A stretch of 64,000 bases of DNA from Actinomyces gaoshouyii (GTDB taxonomy: Bacteria > Actinomycetota > Actinomycetes > Actinomycetales > Actinomycetaceae). Positions 38,124 to 46,452 of the stretch are shown here, one piece after another. Where the stretch lies: contig NZ_MVIV01000003.1 in NCBI RefSeq assembly GCF_002072175.1, positions 186,001 through 250,000 on the forward strand, in the 5' to 3' direction. The position numbers were made by a program, and so were the translations under genes. The notes beneath the pieces were generated by a model. That model had not been told where the DNA came from. It worked only from the letters and a program-made list of their open reading frames with translations, and did no database searches. Positions within the stretch are counted from its first letter, which is position 1; the number at the start of each line of letters is the position of its first letter.

Positions 38124-39512
38124 TCAGATGTCGTCGAGGGAGGCGCCCTTGGTCTCGGTGGCGAACATGTAGGTCACCCCGCCGAGCACGAGCAGCACGG
38201 CGAAGATGAGGAAGGGCACGAAGACGACGTCGGCGCTGGTGGGTCTGTCCCCACCGATGAGGGCTCCCACGAGGTAGGGCCCCGCCACCTTCGCGATCGC
38301 GCCGATCCCGTAGCCCAGCCCCAGGCCGGTGGAGCGCGCGGATGTCGGGAACTGCTCGCCGCCGAAGGCGTTGAGGATCCCGAAAGCGCCGTCGCCGAAG
38401 GTCATGATGATGAGGATCCCAATGAAGAACACCCAACCGGCGCTCGCGGCGCCGCCGTCGCCTCCCATCCTCGTCGACAGCGCCGCGATGAGAGCGCCGC
38501 TGCCGCCGATGATGCCGCAGCCGAGCATGGTCAGGCGCCGTCCGATGCGGTCGGAGATCCACGCGGAGCCCAGGCGCCCCAGCAGGTCGCCGAGCGAGAC
38601 GAGGATGAACAGGGTGGCCACCATCCCGCCGTCGAACTTGAAGGACTGCCCGAGCAGCGTCTGTCCCCAGGACTGCACGGTGAACGAGCCCAGGATGAAG
38701 CAGAAGGAGCCCAGCGACACGACGAGCAGCTGGCGCGGGTAGCGCCTCAGGATGGTGGAGTACGCCACCGAGGTCCCCTGGGGGATCTCCGGCAGGGCGG
38801 CCACCTGTTCCACGGGGATCTCCATCGCCCAGGCGTAGGCCTGCCGCGCCTCGGCCTCACGGCCGTGGGTCTGGTAGAAGCGCGGCGACTCAGGCACCAC
38901 TCGCGTCCAGGCGAGCAGGACGATGGGGATGCAGCCCACCGCGATGAGGCCGCGCCAGCCCAGGTCGTCCCCGAAGTACTTCGTCACCAGGCTGCCCAGC
39001 AGGATGCCCCCCGGGATGAACACACTGGTCAAGCCGGACAGGAGCCCGCGCTGCTTGGCGGGAACGAACTCCTGGACGTAGGGCACGGAAGTGATGTTGA
39101 GGCCGCCGACACCGAATCCCACGCCGGTGCGCAGGACGGCCAGGAGGAGCCAGCCGTTGACGGGGGTGAGCGCCGAGGCCGCCGTGAAGATGACGAGTAC
39201 GACGATGCACCAGATGAAGGACTGCTTGCGGCCGATCCTGTCCGCCAGGCGCCCCCAGATGATCGCGCCGAGGACCGTTCCCAGGCCGGCCCCGGCCAGG
39301 ATGATGCCGGACTGGATCCCCGTCAGGTTCCAGCCCGGGGCGCTGGAGAGCATGTTGATGATGAAGCCGATGAGGAACATGTCGAAGAACTCCGACACGT
39401 TGCCGACGATCGCCATCGAGATGAGGGACTTCTGATGGCCGGTGAGGCGGTGGTTGTCGATCTGCTCCGCGGCAGTGGCCCCGCGCGGAGGGGTGGGAGT
39501 CGATGCGCTCAT
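38124..39512 (-). CDS. MFS transporter (sugar/organic-acid porter type)
   Basis: 462 residues, 12 predicted membrane helices. The signature GRLADRIGRKQ follows helix 2, with a related SDRIGRR in the second half. VVPESPRF is at the central loop, as in sugar and acid porters. It is the last gene of the UlaD/UlaE/lactonase cluster and the only transporter there, so it probably imports the substrate in unphosphorylated form, unlike the PTS-dependent UlaABC. Start: two ATG codons in tandem; I use the second for spacing from AGGTT, and the first would add one residue. Confidence 0.88.
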   Translation of the reverse strand: MSASTPTPPRGATAAEQIDNHRLTGHQKSLISMAIVGNVSEFFDMFLIGFIINMLSSAPGWNLTGIQSGIILAGAGLGTVLGAIIWGRLADRIGRKQSFIWCIVVLVIFTAASALTPVNGWLLLAVLRTGVGFGVGGLNITSVPYVQEFVPAKQRGLLSGLTSVFIPGGILLGSLVTKYFGDDLGWRGLIAVGCIPIVLLAWTRVVPESPRFYQTHGREAEARQAYAWAMEIPVEQVAALPEIPQGTSVAYSTILRRYPRQLLVVSLGSFCFILGSFTVQSWGQTLLGQSFKFDGGMVATLFILVSLGDLLGRLGSAWISDRIGRRLTMLGCGIIGGSGALIAALSTRMGGDGGAASAGWVFFIGILIIMTFGDGAFGILNAFGGEQFPTSARSTGLGLGYGIGAIAKVAGPYLVGALIGGDRPTSADVVFVPFLIFAVLLVLGGVTYMFATETKGASLDDI

Positions 39513-39608
39513 CATTGAACCTATCTGTACCTTGCTGAACCGATGCGTGTGGGAGGCGCCGCCGGAGCCGGGCGCTCAGGCCCGGGGCCCGCCCGGCCCC
39601 GGGGCGCC

Positions 39609-40556
39609 TCAGCGGAGGATGTCGGAGCCGCCCAGCAGGGCGAGCTCGCCGGGACGCACGTGCGTGAGGTCGCCGTGGTGGGTGAGGGCCAGCTGGGCCA
39701 CCCGCGTGCCCATCTCGATGCCGGCGACGACGTCGCCGTCGAGCCAGCCGTGGAGGGTGCCGGCGACGAAGGAGTCGCCTGCGCCGGGGCGGTCGACGAC
39801 GGTGACGGATTTGATGTCGAAGACCCTCTCACCGCTCTCGGAGGAGAGGTAGGTGCCGGCGCGCCCATCGGTGGAGACCACGGTGGGCACGCCCATGGCC
39901 TCGCGCAGGTTGCGGCAGGCCTCGACGCCCTCGCCGTCGATGCCGAAGACGATGCGGGCGTCGGTGCACGAGCAGAAGAGGATCGACGACATTCTGGCGA
40001 TGGGCTCGAGGACCTCGCGCGCCTGCTCCCCGCTCCACAGAAGGGAGCGGAAGTTGACGTCGAGGGCGATATCGACGCCGCGCTCGCGGGCGGCATCGGC
40101 GAAGTGACGCACGACGCCGGCGGTCTCGGGGGTGAGCGCCGCCGTGATGCCGGTGAGGAAGACGACTCGGGTATCGAGCAGACTGTCCCAGTCGAAGTCG
40201 GCGGGCGTGATGGAGCGGAAGGGCGTGTACTGCCGGTCGTAGGTGACCTTGCCGGGCAGGGGGAATTCGCCGGGCTCCAGGAAGTAGAGCGCCACCCGTC
40301 CCTCCTCGGTGAGCACCACATGGCTCATATCGACGCCGACGGCGGAGTACTCCAGGGCGATGCGGTCGGCGAGCTCCCCCTTCGGCAGCTTGGATGCCCA
40401 GGTGGTGGAGCGGCCGAGCTCGGAGAGCAGGCCGGCCACGTTGGCCTCGGAGCCGGCGGCGGTCATGCGCAGGGTGCGGGCGGTGATGAGCCGGTCGCCC
40501 CGCTCGCAGGTGAGGCGGATCTGCCCCTCACCGATGGTTGATAGGTCATAGGTCAT
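39609..40556 (-). CDS. PfkB family carbohydrate kinase
   Basis: 315 residues of ribokinase fold, closest in feel to 2-keto-3-deoxygluconate kinases. GEGQIRLTCERGDRL replaces the usual G-E-x-x motif at the N-terminus, AAGSEANVAGLLSELG is the sugar-binding region, DVNFRSLLW is mid-protein and VDRPGAGDSFVAG holds the catalytic aspartate and anion hole. The sugar or sugar acid is unknown. In this cluster it could phosphorylate the imported substrate or the open-chain acid, supplying the phosphate that a PTS would otherwise provide. Confidence 0.88.
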   Translation of the reverse strand: MTYDLSTIGEGQIRLTCERGDRLITARTLRMTAAGSEANVAGLLSELGRSTTWASKLPKGELADRIALEYSAVGVDMSHVVLTEEGRVALYFLEPGEFPLPGKVTYDRQYTPFRSITPADFDWDSLLDTRVVFLTGITAALTPETAGVVRHFADAARERGVDIALDVNFRSLLWSGEQAREVLEPIARMSSILFCSCTDARIVFGIDGEGVEACRNLREAMGVPTVVSTDGRAGTYLSSESGERVFDIKSVTVVDRPGAGDSFVAGTLHGWLDGDVVAGIEMGTRVAQLALTHHGDLTHVRPGELALLGGSDILR

Positions 40557-40701
40557 GGCGATCTCCTTCGTTCTCCGGGCTGGCCAGGGTCCGGCCCGGG
40601 TGGTGCAGTGGTACGAATCGTGAGAGTGATGGGGTCGTGCGGTGCTGACCGCGTATGAGCAGGGACTGGTGGAAGGGCTCCGGGCCGATCGGCTCGGAGG
40701 G

Positions 40702-41670
40702 TCAGGAGGCCTCGGGCCCTATGATGGCAATGCCCGCCGCGCGGGCCCGCTCCTCGATGAAGGCCCGGGCTGCCATGCATCTGGCAACGGAGTCGGGGGC
40801 GTCGTCGTTCCACATCTCGATCATGAGGCGCCCGGCCCAGCCCTGGTCGGCCAGGAGGGAGAGGGAGAGGTCCCAGTCGACGATCCCGGTGCCCATGTCG
40901 ACGCGGCGCGGCTCCCCTCGGCGCACGTCCTTGGCATGCATGGCGACCATATGGCCGCGCCCTGCGGGGACCTCGACGCGCGGGTCAAGGCCCTGCTCGG
41001 CGATATTGCCGAGGTCCGGGTAGATCTGGAGGAAGGGGGAGTCGATCTCCTCAACGAGCTCCATGGCGCGGGTGATGGAGGTGACGCCGACACCGTCGAC
41101 GTTCTCGATGCCCATGACCACCCCGAGCCGGGCGGCCAGGGGGACGGAGTCGGTGAGGAGATCGGTGTACCAGCGCGCCGAATCCGGTCCGGGCTCCTCG
41201 TAGAAGCAGTAGTAGCCGGCGATCTGGAGGACCGGGGCGCCCACCTCGTGGCAGGCTCGCAGGCCCTGGGCCATGACCTCACGGGCGCGCCGTCGCGTGG
41301 CAGGATCCGCGGAGCCCGGCGCGATGCGCCGGTGGATGGATAGGCAGATCCCGCCGATCATCGCCCCGACGTCCTCGGCGGCGCGGCGCACGGCGCGCCA
41401 CTGCTCGGGGGACCAGTCCAGGCGGGCCTCCCTCTCGGGGGACTCATCGATGGACAGGTCCAGGAAGGAGAATCCGCCCTGCGCGACCTGGGTGAGGAAG
41501 TCCCGCCACTGCGGGGGCGTGACGGGGGCGGGGCCGCGCAGGGCCTTCTCGTAGATCCCCAGGATGAGGCCCTCGGCCAGGGGATCGTCGGCTCGGGGCG
41601 AGCCGTTGGGCCGCGCGGCGCTGGAGCCGCCGACCGAGGGCGCCGACGGCGCCAGAATGCTCGCGCTCAT
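40702..41670 (-). CDS. L-ribulose-5-phosphate 3-epimerase-like (UlaE/SgbU family)
   Basis: 322 residues, xylose-isomerase-like TIM barrel. LGIYEKALRGP, FLDLSIDESPEREARLDWS, CLSIHRRIAPGS, LQIAGYYCFYE and VVMGIENVDG track the UlaE/SgbU family closely. It converts L-xylulose 5-phosphate to L-ribulose 5-phosphate. The first 35 residues are a variable tail. The ATG at 41670 overlaps the ulaD-like stop (ATGA). A 145-base gap separates it from the PfkB gene downstream. Confidence 0.9.
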   Translation of the reverse strand: MSASILAPSAPSVGGSSAARPNGSPRADDPLAEGLILGIYEKALRGPAPVTPPQWRDFLTQVAQGGFSFLDLSIDESPEREARLDWSPEQWRAVRRAAEDVGAMIGGICLSIHRRIAPGSADPATRRRAREVMAQGLRACHEVGAPVLQIAGYYCFYEEPGPDSARWYTDLLTDSVPLAARLGVVMGIENVDGVGVTSITRAMELVEEIDSPFLQIYPDLGNIAEQGLDPRVEVPAGRGHMVAMHAKDVRRGEPRRVDMGTGIVDWDLSLSLLADQGWAGRLMIEMWNDDAPDSVARCMAARAFIEERARAAGIAIIGPEAS

Positions 41671-42326
41671 GGCCACACCTCCTCGATGGCCCGCTTGAGC
41701 TCTGCCGCCGCGGCGGCGGGGTCGGCGGCGGCCACGATGGAGCGCCCGGCGATGACGATGCCGACCGGGTGGCCGGCGAAGGCCGGAAGGTCGGTGGGGG
41801 TGACCCCGCCGGTGATCGTCACGGTGAATCCCATGCCGGCGAGCTCATCGACACGCCCCAGGTCCTCGGGCTTCCAGGACAGATTCCCGGCGGCCTCGCG
41901 GTCCCGGGAGCGCTTGACGATGACGTGCTGGACCCCGGCCTGGCGCCAGGCGCGGGCGCGGTCGGCGTCGTACCACTCGTCAGCGAGCTCGACCTGGACC
42001 TCGCCGTCGAACTCGGCGGCGCCGGCGCAGACCTGCTCGATCGTGGCCATGGAGGCCCCCGCGACGCAGCTGACCAGTGAGGCTCCCGCCTCGAAGGCCA
42101 TGCGGGCGATCTTGGAGCCGGCCTCCGCGATGCGCACGTCGGCGAGGATCTCCTTGTCCGGGAAGAGGGCCCGCACGGCCCTGACGGCGTGGAATCCCTC
42201 GGCGAGGACGAGGATGGTGCCGCACTCGATGACGTCGACGTGGGGCGCCGCCTTCTGAAGCGGCCCGAGCGCGCTGGGCAGGTCGAAGGTATCCAGGGCG
42301 ATCTGCAGCCCGGGTGCAGGTGACAT
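41667..42326 (-). CDS. 3-keto-L-gulonate-6-phosphate decarboxylase-like (UlaD/SgbH family) with altered catalytic motif
   Basis: 219 residues of the OMP decarboxylase suprafamily. QIALDTFD, DVIECGTILVLAEG, VKRSRDREAAG, VTITGGVTPTDLPAF and VIAGRSIVAAADP align along the whole of UlaD. The motif DxKxxD that coordinates Mg2+ and protonates the enediolate in KGPDC and hexulose-phosphate synthases reads DVRIAE here, so K is R and D is E. The histidine before RSRD is K. The reaction is therefore probably a related decarboxylation or aldol step but not certainly the UlaD one. Gene spacing of 15 bases from the lactonase indicates one operon. Confidence 0.85.
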   Translation of the reverse strand: MSPAPGLQIALDTFDLPSALGPLQKAAPHVDVIECGTILVLAEGFHAVRAVRALFPDKEILADVRIAEAGSKIARMAFEAGASLVSCVAGASMATIEQVCAGAAEFDGEVQVELADEWYDADRARAWRQAGVQHVIVKRSRDREAAGNLSWKPEDLGRVDELAGMGFTVTITGGVTPTDLPAFAGHPVGIVIAGRSIVAAADPAAAAAELKRAIEEVWP

Positions 42327-42341
42327 GGTTCTCTCCCCCGT

Positions 42342-43334
42342 TCAGCCGGCGAGGGGCTCGAAGGCGAAGAAGGTCGCCGCGTTGTTCACCAGGAGGTCCT
42401 GGACGTAGGCGGGGTCGACCCCCTCGTCGTCGATGAGGCGCGGGCAGAAGACGGCCGGGTCGTAGTCGATGCCGGAGACCGAGCCGTAGGCCTTCTGGTA
42501 GGAGGCCTTGCCGGAGTCGGTGCCCAGCAGGATCTGCTTGCCGTAACCCTTGTCCCCCAGGGTCTTGATGAGGTTGACGCGGGCGTTGTCCGGCACGTAC
42601 TTGATGCGGTTGGTGCCGTCGAGCTCCACGTAGGCGCCGAGGGAGGTGATCTGCTCGTGGACCCAGGGGTCCCAGTTGCGCTGGATGTGGCCGATGGCGA
42701 TCTTCTCGGGCGCCACGCCGTGCTCGACGAGGAAGCGCGCCTGCTCGGGACCGCAGGTGCCGGCGGTGACATGCGTGTTGATGGGGGCGCCGGTCTCCTT
42801 GGAGGCGATGGCGACGGCCTGGCCGGTCTTGACCTCCCAGTCGGTGATCCTGCCGTAGGCGGTGGCCCACTTGATGCAGCCGGCCTTGATGTCGGTGCGC
42901 TTGACGAGGGGCCCCATGTAGTCGTTGGCGTCGACGCCTTCGACGATGTCGGCGATGAGCAGGTCGGCGATCTCGGTGACGGTGTACTGGTTGACCCAGG
43001 ACTGACGCCATTCGAGGTAGACCTTCTGCTGGTGGAAGCCAGTGGCCTGGATGACCTGGAGGTCGGGGACGCGGTCGACGACATCGCGCAGTTTGAGGAC
43101 GCCGCGCCCCGAGGAGGCGGGACACATGTCCACGATGGTGCCGGAGGCGGCGAAGCGCTTGGAAGCGGCCACGAAGGATGCGGCCTCCTCGACGGCCTTG
43201 TCCTCGTCGATGAGGAGGTGATCGGGGTCGATGTAGACCTCGCCGGCGCCGACGCGGATGAGGTGGTCGTGGGCGTTGACGACACCGAGGGTGGAGGCGT
43301 CGACGTCACCGTGGATGGTGCGGACGATGCTCAT
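42342..43334 (-). CDS. Phosphotriesterase-family lactonase/hydrolase
   Basis: 330 residues of the amidohydrolase superfamily, phosphotriesterase-related group. All binuclear-metal ligands are visible: NAHDHL (HxH), the bridging lysine in AGCIKWATAYG, INTHVTAGTCG, IGHIQRNWDP and LLGTDSGKAS. Relatives in this group hydrolyse phosphorylated sugar lactones. Here it could open a lactone (for example ascorbate or its 6-phosphate) to the keto-acid used by the UlaD-like enzyme. GAAGGAGA precedes the ATG at 43334. First gene of the minus-strand operon, divergent from sorC. Confidence 0.88.
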   Translation of the reverse strand: MSIVRTIHGDVDASTLGVVNAHDHLIRVGAGEVYIDPDHLLIDEDKAVEEAASFVAASKRFAASGTIVDMCPASSGRGVLKLRDVVDRVPDLQVIQATGFHQQKVYLEWRQSWVNQYTVTEIADLLIADIVEGVDANDYMGPLVKRTDIKAGCIKWATAYGRITDWEVKTGQAVAIASKETGAPINTHVTAGTCGPEQARFLVEHGVAPEKIAIGHIQRNWDPWVHEQITSLGAYVELDGTNRIKYVPDNARVNLIKTLGDKGYGKQILLGTDSGKASYQKAYGSVSGIDYDPAVFCPRLIDDEGVDPAYVQDLLVNNAATFFAFEPLAG

Positions 43335-43422
43335 GCAGGTTCTCCTTCGAACGGACCGCGCCCGATGCGCGGCAGGCATGAACGAACCTAGGAGTTGACC
43401 GATGAGGACCGAATCGACGCGA

Positions 43423-43436
43423 TGAACATAGGTTCA
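43423..43436. promoter_or_regulatory. Candidate SorC operator in the divergent promoter region
   Basis: TGAACATAGGTTCA is a perfect TGAAC-N4-GTTCA dyad, typical of SorC/DeoR-like sugar regulators. It sits between the lactonase operon (start 43334) and sorC (start 43536). A related half-site, TGAAC followed by GAACCTAG, lies at about 43379-43391. Confidence 0.65.
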
Positions 43437-43535
43437 CAACCTCCGATGCACTCTTCGACCAGCACTCCCTAGAATCGCAGCACGGAAATGGGAAACGCCG
43501 CCCGCTCGCACCCCTGATGAGTCGAGGAGGAACAG

Positions 43536-44510
43536 ATGTGCGCCACTGCTAATCGATCCCGACTGTCCCTGCTACTCGACGTCGCTCGCCTGTACTGGGA
43601 GGACGGGCTCGACCAGGCGGCGGTCGCCTCCCGCCTGGGCTACTCGCGCCCCACGGTCTCCCGGATGCTCGCCGAGGCCCGGCGCGAGGGGGTCGTCACG
43701 ATCACGGTCGCCCATCCGATCGAGCGCCTCATGGGGCTCGAGGAGGAACTGGCTCGGGTCTTCGGCCTCAAACAGGCCCGGGTCTGCGAGGCGCGGCCCA
43801 CGGGCGAGCAGGGTGTCAGCGCGGAGCTGGCGCGCTCGGCCGGGCAGCTCCTGCTGGAGCACGTGGGACGGCGCTGCGTCGTCGCCGTGTCCAATGGGCG
43901 CGCGGTCGGGGCGGTGGCGCATCACCTGCCGGAACAGATCTGGCCGGACTCGATGGTGGTGGCGATGGTGGGCAGCGCGGGCGAGTCCTTCAACCTGGAG
44001 GACGGCCCCAACATCTCCCGTTCCATGGCCCTGCGCCTGGGCGGGCACTACCGCAATCTCACCGTGCCGCTCGTCTTCGACTCCCTGGCCATGGCCACGG
44101 GCATGCGCCAGGAGGAGCAGGTCTCGACGACGATCGAGCTCGCCGCCCGTTCGGACGCGGCGCTGACCGGCATCGGCGCCGTCGGCGATGGGCTGGGGGT
44201 AAGCCCCCTGCTGCGGCGGTGGATGACGCCGGAGGTGATCGCCGAGTGCCGGGCCAAGGGCGTCGTCGCCCATATCTGCGGGCATCACCTCGACGCCGAT
44301 GGCCGCCATGTGCATACCGCGATCTGCGAGCGCACCCTGTGCCTGGGGCTGGAGCGCCTGGCGGACATCCCACTGGTCATCGGGGTTGCGGCGGGAACCG
44401 ATAAGACGACGGCGATCCTGGCGGCCCTGCGCAGCGGCTACCTCTCCGCTCTGGCCACGGATGAGCCCACCGCTCGCGCCGTCCTCACACTGGAGGCCGC
44501 GAGGCGCTGA
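43536..44510 (+). CDS. SorC family sugar-binding transcriptional regulator
   Basis: 324 residues. The N-terminal helix-turn-helix (VARLYWEDGLDQAAVASRLG then YSRPTVSRMLAEARREG) is followed by the SorC/CggR sugar-phosphate-binding domain with VAVSNGRAVGAVAHHL, GIGAVGDGLGVSPL and GVAAGTDKTTAILAALRSG. Such proteins respond to phosphorylated sugars. It is divergent from the lactonase/UlaD/UlaE/kinase/MFS operon and the TGAAC-N4-GTTCA dyad lies between them, so it is the likely regulator. Confidence 0.93.
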   Translation: MCATANRSRLSLLLDVARLYWEDGLDQAAVASRLGYSRPTVSRMLAEARREGVVTITVAHPIERLMGLEEELARVFGLKQARVCEARPTGEQGVSAELARSAGQLLLEHVGRRCVVAVSNGRAVGAVAHHLPEQIWPDSMVVAMVGSAGESFNLEDGPNISRSMALRLGGHYRNLTVPLVFDSLAMATGMRQEEQVSTTIELAARSDAALTGIGAVGDGLGVSPLLRRWMTPEVIAECRAKGVVAHICGHHLDADGRHVHTAICERTLCLGLERLADIPLVIGVAAGTDKTTAILAALRSGYLSALATDEPTARAVLTLEAARR

Positions 44511-44554
44511 GCCCCGACTCCGACTGATGCGATTCGCACCCGCTGGAGCGGGCG

Positions 44555-44588
44555 GCCCGCACCTCTCGGCCCAGCCCGCACCTCTCGG
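44555..44588. repeat. Short direct repeat downstream of sorC
   Basis: GCCCGCACCTCTCGG occurs twice (44555-44569 and 44574-44588) between the convergent sorC and siderophore ATPase genes. No perfect hairpin is evident. The remaining 44511-44660 shows no gene. Confidence 0.6.
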
Positions 44589-44660
44589 TGCGAACGGCAC
44601 CGCTCGGGGCACACGGCGCCGGTCGGCGCGAGGAGCGCAGTCCGGCCTCCTTCCCGCGCC

Positions 44661-45413
44661 TCAGAAGCAGGCGAGGGGGCCGTGAGGGCCCTCGATGACG
44701 GTGATGTCGGTGCCGAAGACCTCGGAGAGGACCGCGGGATCCATGACCTCGGCCGGGGTGCCGAAGAAGGCGACGCCGCCGTCCTTGATCGCGCAGATGC
44801 GGTCCGCGTAGCGGGCGGCGATGTTGATGTCGTGCAGGACGATGAGGATCGTGCGGCCGAGCTCGGTGGCGGCGTGGCGCAGGTGCGTCATCATCTCCAC
44901 GCTGTGGGCGATGTCGAGGTTGTTCAGCGGCTCGTCGAGGAGGACGTACTCGGTCTCCTGGGTGAGGACCATGGCCACGTACGCGCGCTGGCGCTGGCCG
45001 CCGGAGAGCTGGTCGAGGTGGCGGGACTCCAGGTCGGTCAGACCGAGGAAATCGATGTAGCGGCTGATGACGCGCTCGTCGTCGGCGCTCAGGCGCCCAT
45101 GGCTGTGGGGGAAGCGCCCGAAGCCCACGAGCTGGCGCACGGTGAGGCGGGAGATGAAGTGGTTCTCCTGACGCAGGATGGACAGGATCCTGGCGAGCTC
45201 GGCCGACTTGGTGGAGGTGACGTCCTTGCCGGCCACGGTGATGGCGCCCTCGTCGATGCCCAGCAGTCGGCCAATCATCGTCAGCAGGGTGGACTTGCCC
45301 GCGCCATTGGGGCCGATGAAGGCGGTCATGCCCCCGGCGGGTATCTCCAGGCTCACCGGCCCGATGGAGACCTCGGAGGAGTAGACCTTGCGGACACCGG
45401 ACAGGTCGATCAT
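44661..45413 (-). CDS. Iron-siderophore ABC transporter ATP-binding protein
   Basis: 250 residues, complete ABC ATPase: Walker A IGPNGAGKST, Q-loop in LRQENHF, signature LSGGQRQRA, Walker B YVLLDEPLNNLD and switch histidine in IVLHDIN. It belongs to the FepC/FecE/YclP group that energises siderophore uptake. It follows two FecCD-type permeases and a binding protein in one operon behind a DtxR-type box. Confidence 0.93.
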   Translation of the reverse strand: MIDLSGVRKVYSSEVSIGPVSLEIPAGGMTAFIGPNGAGKSTLLTMIGRLLGIDEGAITVAGKDVTSTKSAELARILSILRQENHFISRLTVRQLVGFGRFPHSHGRLSADDERVISRYIDFLGLTDLESRHLDQLSGGQRQRAYVAMVLTQETEYVLLDEPLNNLDIAHSVEMMTHLRHAATELGRTILIVLHDINIAARYADRICAIKDGGVAFFGTPAEVMDPAVLSEVFGTDITVIEGPHGPLACF

Positions 45414-45435
45414 GGTCTCTCCTTCAGCCGGGGGC

Positions 45436-46452
45436 TCACAGCCGCCCCCGGCGCAGTAGAACGATGAGGAAGAGGGCCCCGCCGACGAATTCGATGATGA
45501 TCGATACGACCCCCTGGGCGGAGAAGACGTTCCTCATGAGGAAGTAGGCGCCGCACAGGGTGAGCATGGCCAGGCTGACGGCCATGGGGAAGACGTAACG
45601 GTGGTCGTAGGTCGGCGAGAGCTGGTAGGTGAGGGTCGCCACGAGGAAGCCGAGGAAGGTCATGGGGCCGACGAGGGCGGTCGAGGTGGCCATGAGCACG
45701 GATATGAGCACGAGGACGGCCAGGGAGATCCTGGCGTGGCCGACGCCGAGGCTCGTCGTCGTGTCGCGCCCCAGGGAGAGGACGTTGAGGCGCTTGGACA
45801 GGGCGTACAGGAGCGCCGCCGCCCCCAGGATGAGGGGGATCGCCACCGGGTAGTAGTCGGGGTCGGCGTTGTTGACGGAGCCGAAGAGCCGGGCCGTGAG
45901 CACATCGAACTCGCTGGGGGTGAGCAGGCGCTGCATGAAGGTGGACAGGCTCCCCAGGCCCGCGCCGATGATGATGCCCACCAGCAGCATGGGGTACAGG
46001 CCCTTGACCGAGCCCAGGAGCAGCCAGGAGTAGAGCAGGAGGCTGAGCCCGATCATGAGGGCCAGTTGGAGCAGGAACATGCCCGTGGTGCGGGCGGCGT
46101 TGAGGCCCGCGACGCCGAACAGGAAGATCGTCGTGGTGTGGATCGCCCGGTAGAGCGATTCGAATCCGAGGATCGAGGGGGTCAGGATCCGGTTCCCGGT
46201 GACGGTCTGGAAGGAGACGGTGGCCATGGCCTGGCACAGCGCGACCACCGCCATGGCGATGACCGCGTCCATGCGGCGGTCGACGATCCTCCAGAACCCG
46301 CGCGAGCCGACGACGGCGGGGTTGCCGTAGAGGACGAGGCCGACGATGCAGACCGCCGCCAGCGCTGTGATGCCGAGGAAGAGGAGCCACCAGCGGCGCC
46401 TGTCGGAGCGCGAGGCGAAGGCGCCGGAGCGCCGCTCTTCGGTCGCGCTCAT
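45436..46452 (-). CDS. Iron-siderophore ABC transporter permease (FecCD family)
   Basis: 338 residues, about nine or ten helices. TVTGNRILTPSILGFESLYR and FFLGFLV-like TFLGFLVATLTYQLSP are typical of the YclO-like second permease of petrobactin-type systems. The ATG at 46452 overlaps the preceding permease stop (ATGA); the longer open frame lies in the other permease and is ignored. It forms the channel with the other FecCD subunit. Confidence 0.92.
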   Translation of the reverse strand: MSATEERRSGAFASRSDRRRWWLLFLGITALAAVCIVGLVLYGNPAVVGSRGFWRIVDRRMDAVIAMAVVALCQAMATVSFQTVTGNRILTPSILGFESLYRAIHTTTIFLFGVAGLNAARTTGMFLLQLALMIGLSLLLYSWLLLGSVKGLYPMLLVGIIIGAGLGSLSTFMQRLLTPSEFDVLTARLFGSVNNADPDYYPVAIPLILGAAALLYALSKRLNVLSLGRDTTTSLGVGHARISLAVLVLISVLMATSTALVGPMTFLGFLVATLTYQLSPTYDHRYVFPMAVSLAMLTLCGAYFLMRNVFSAQGVVSIIIEFVGGALFLIVLLRRGRL

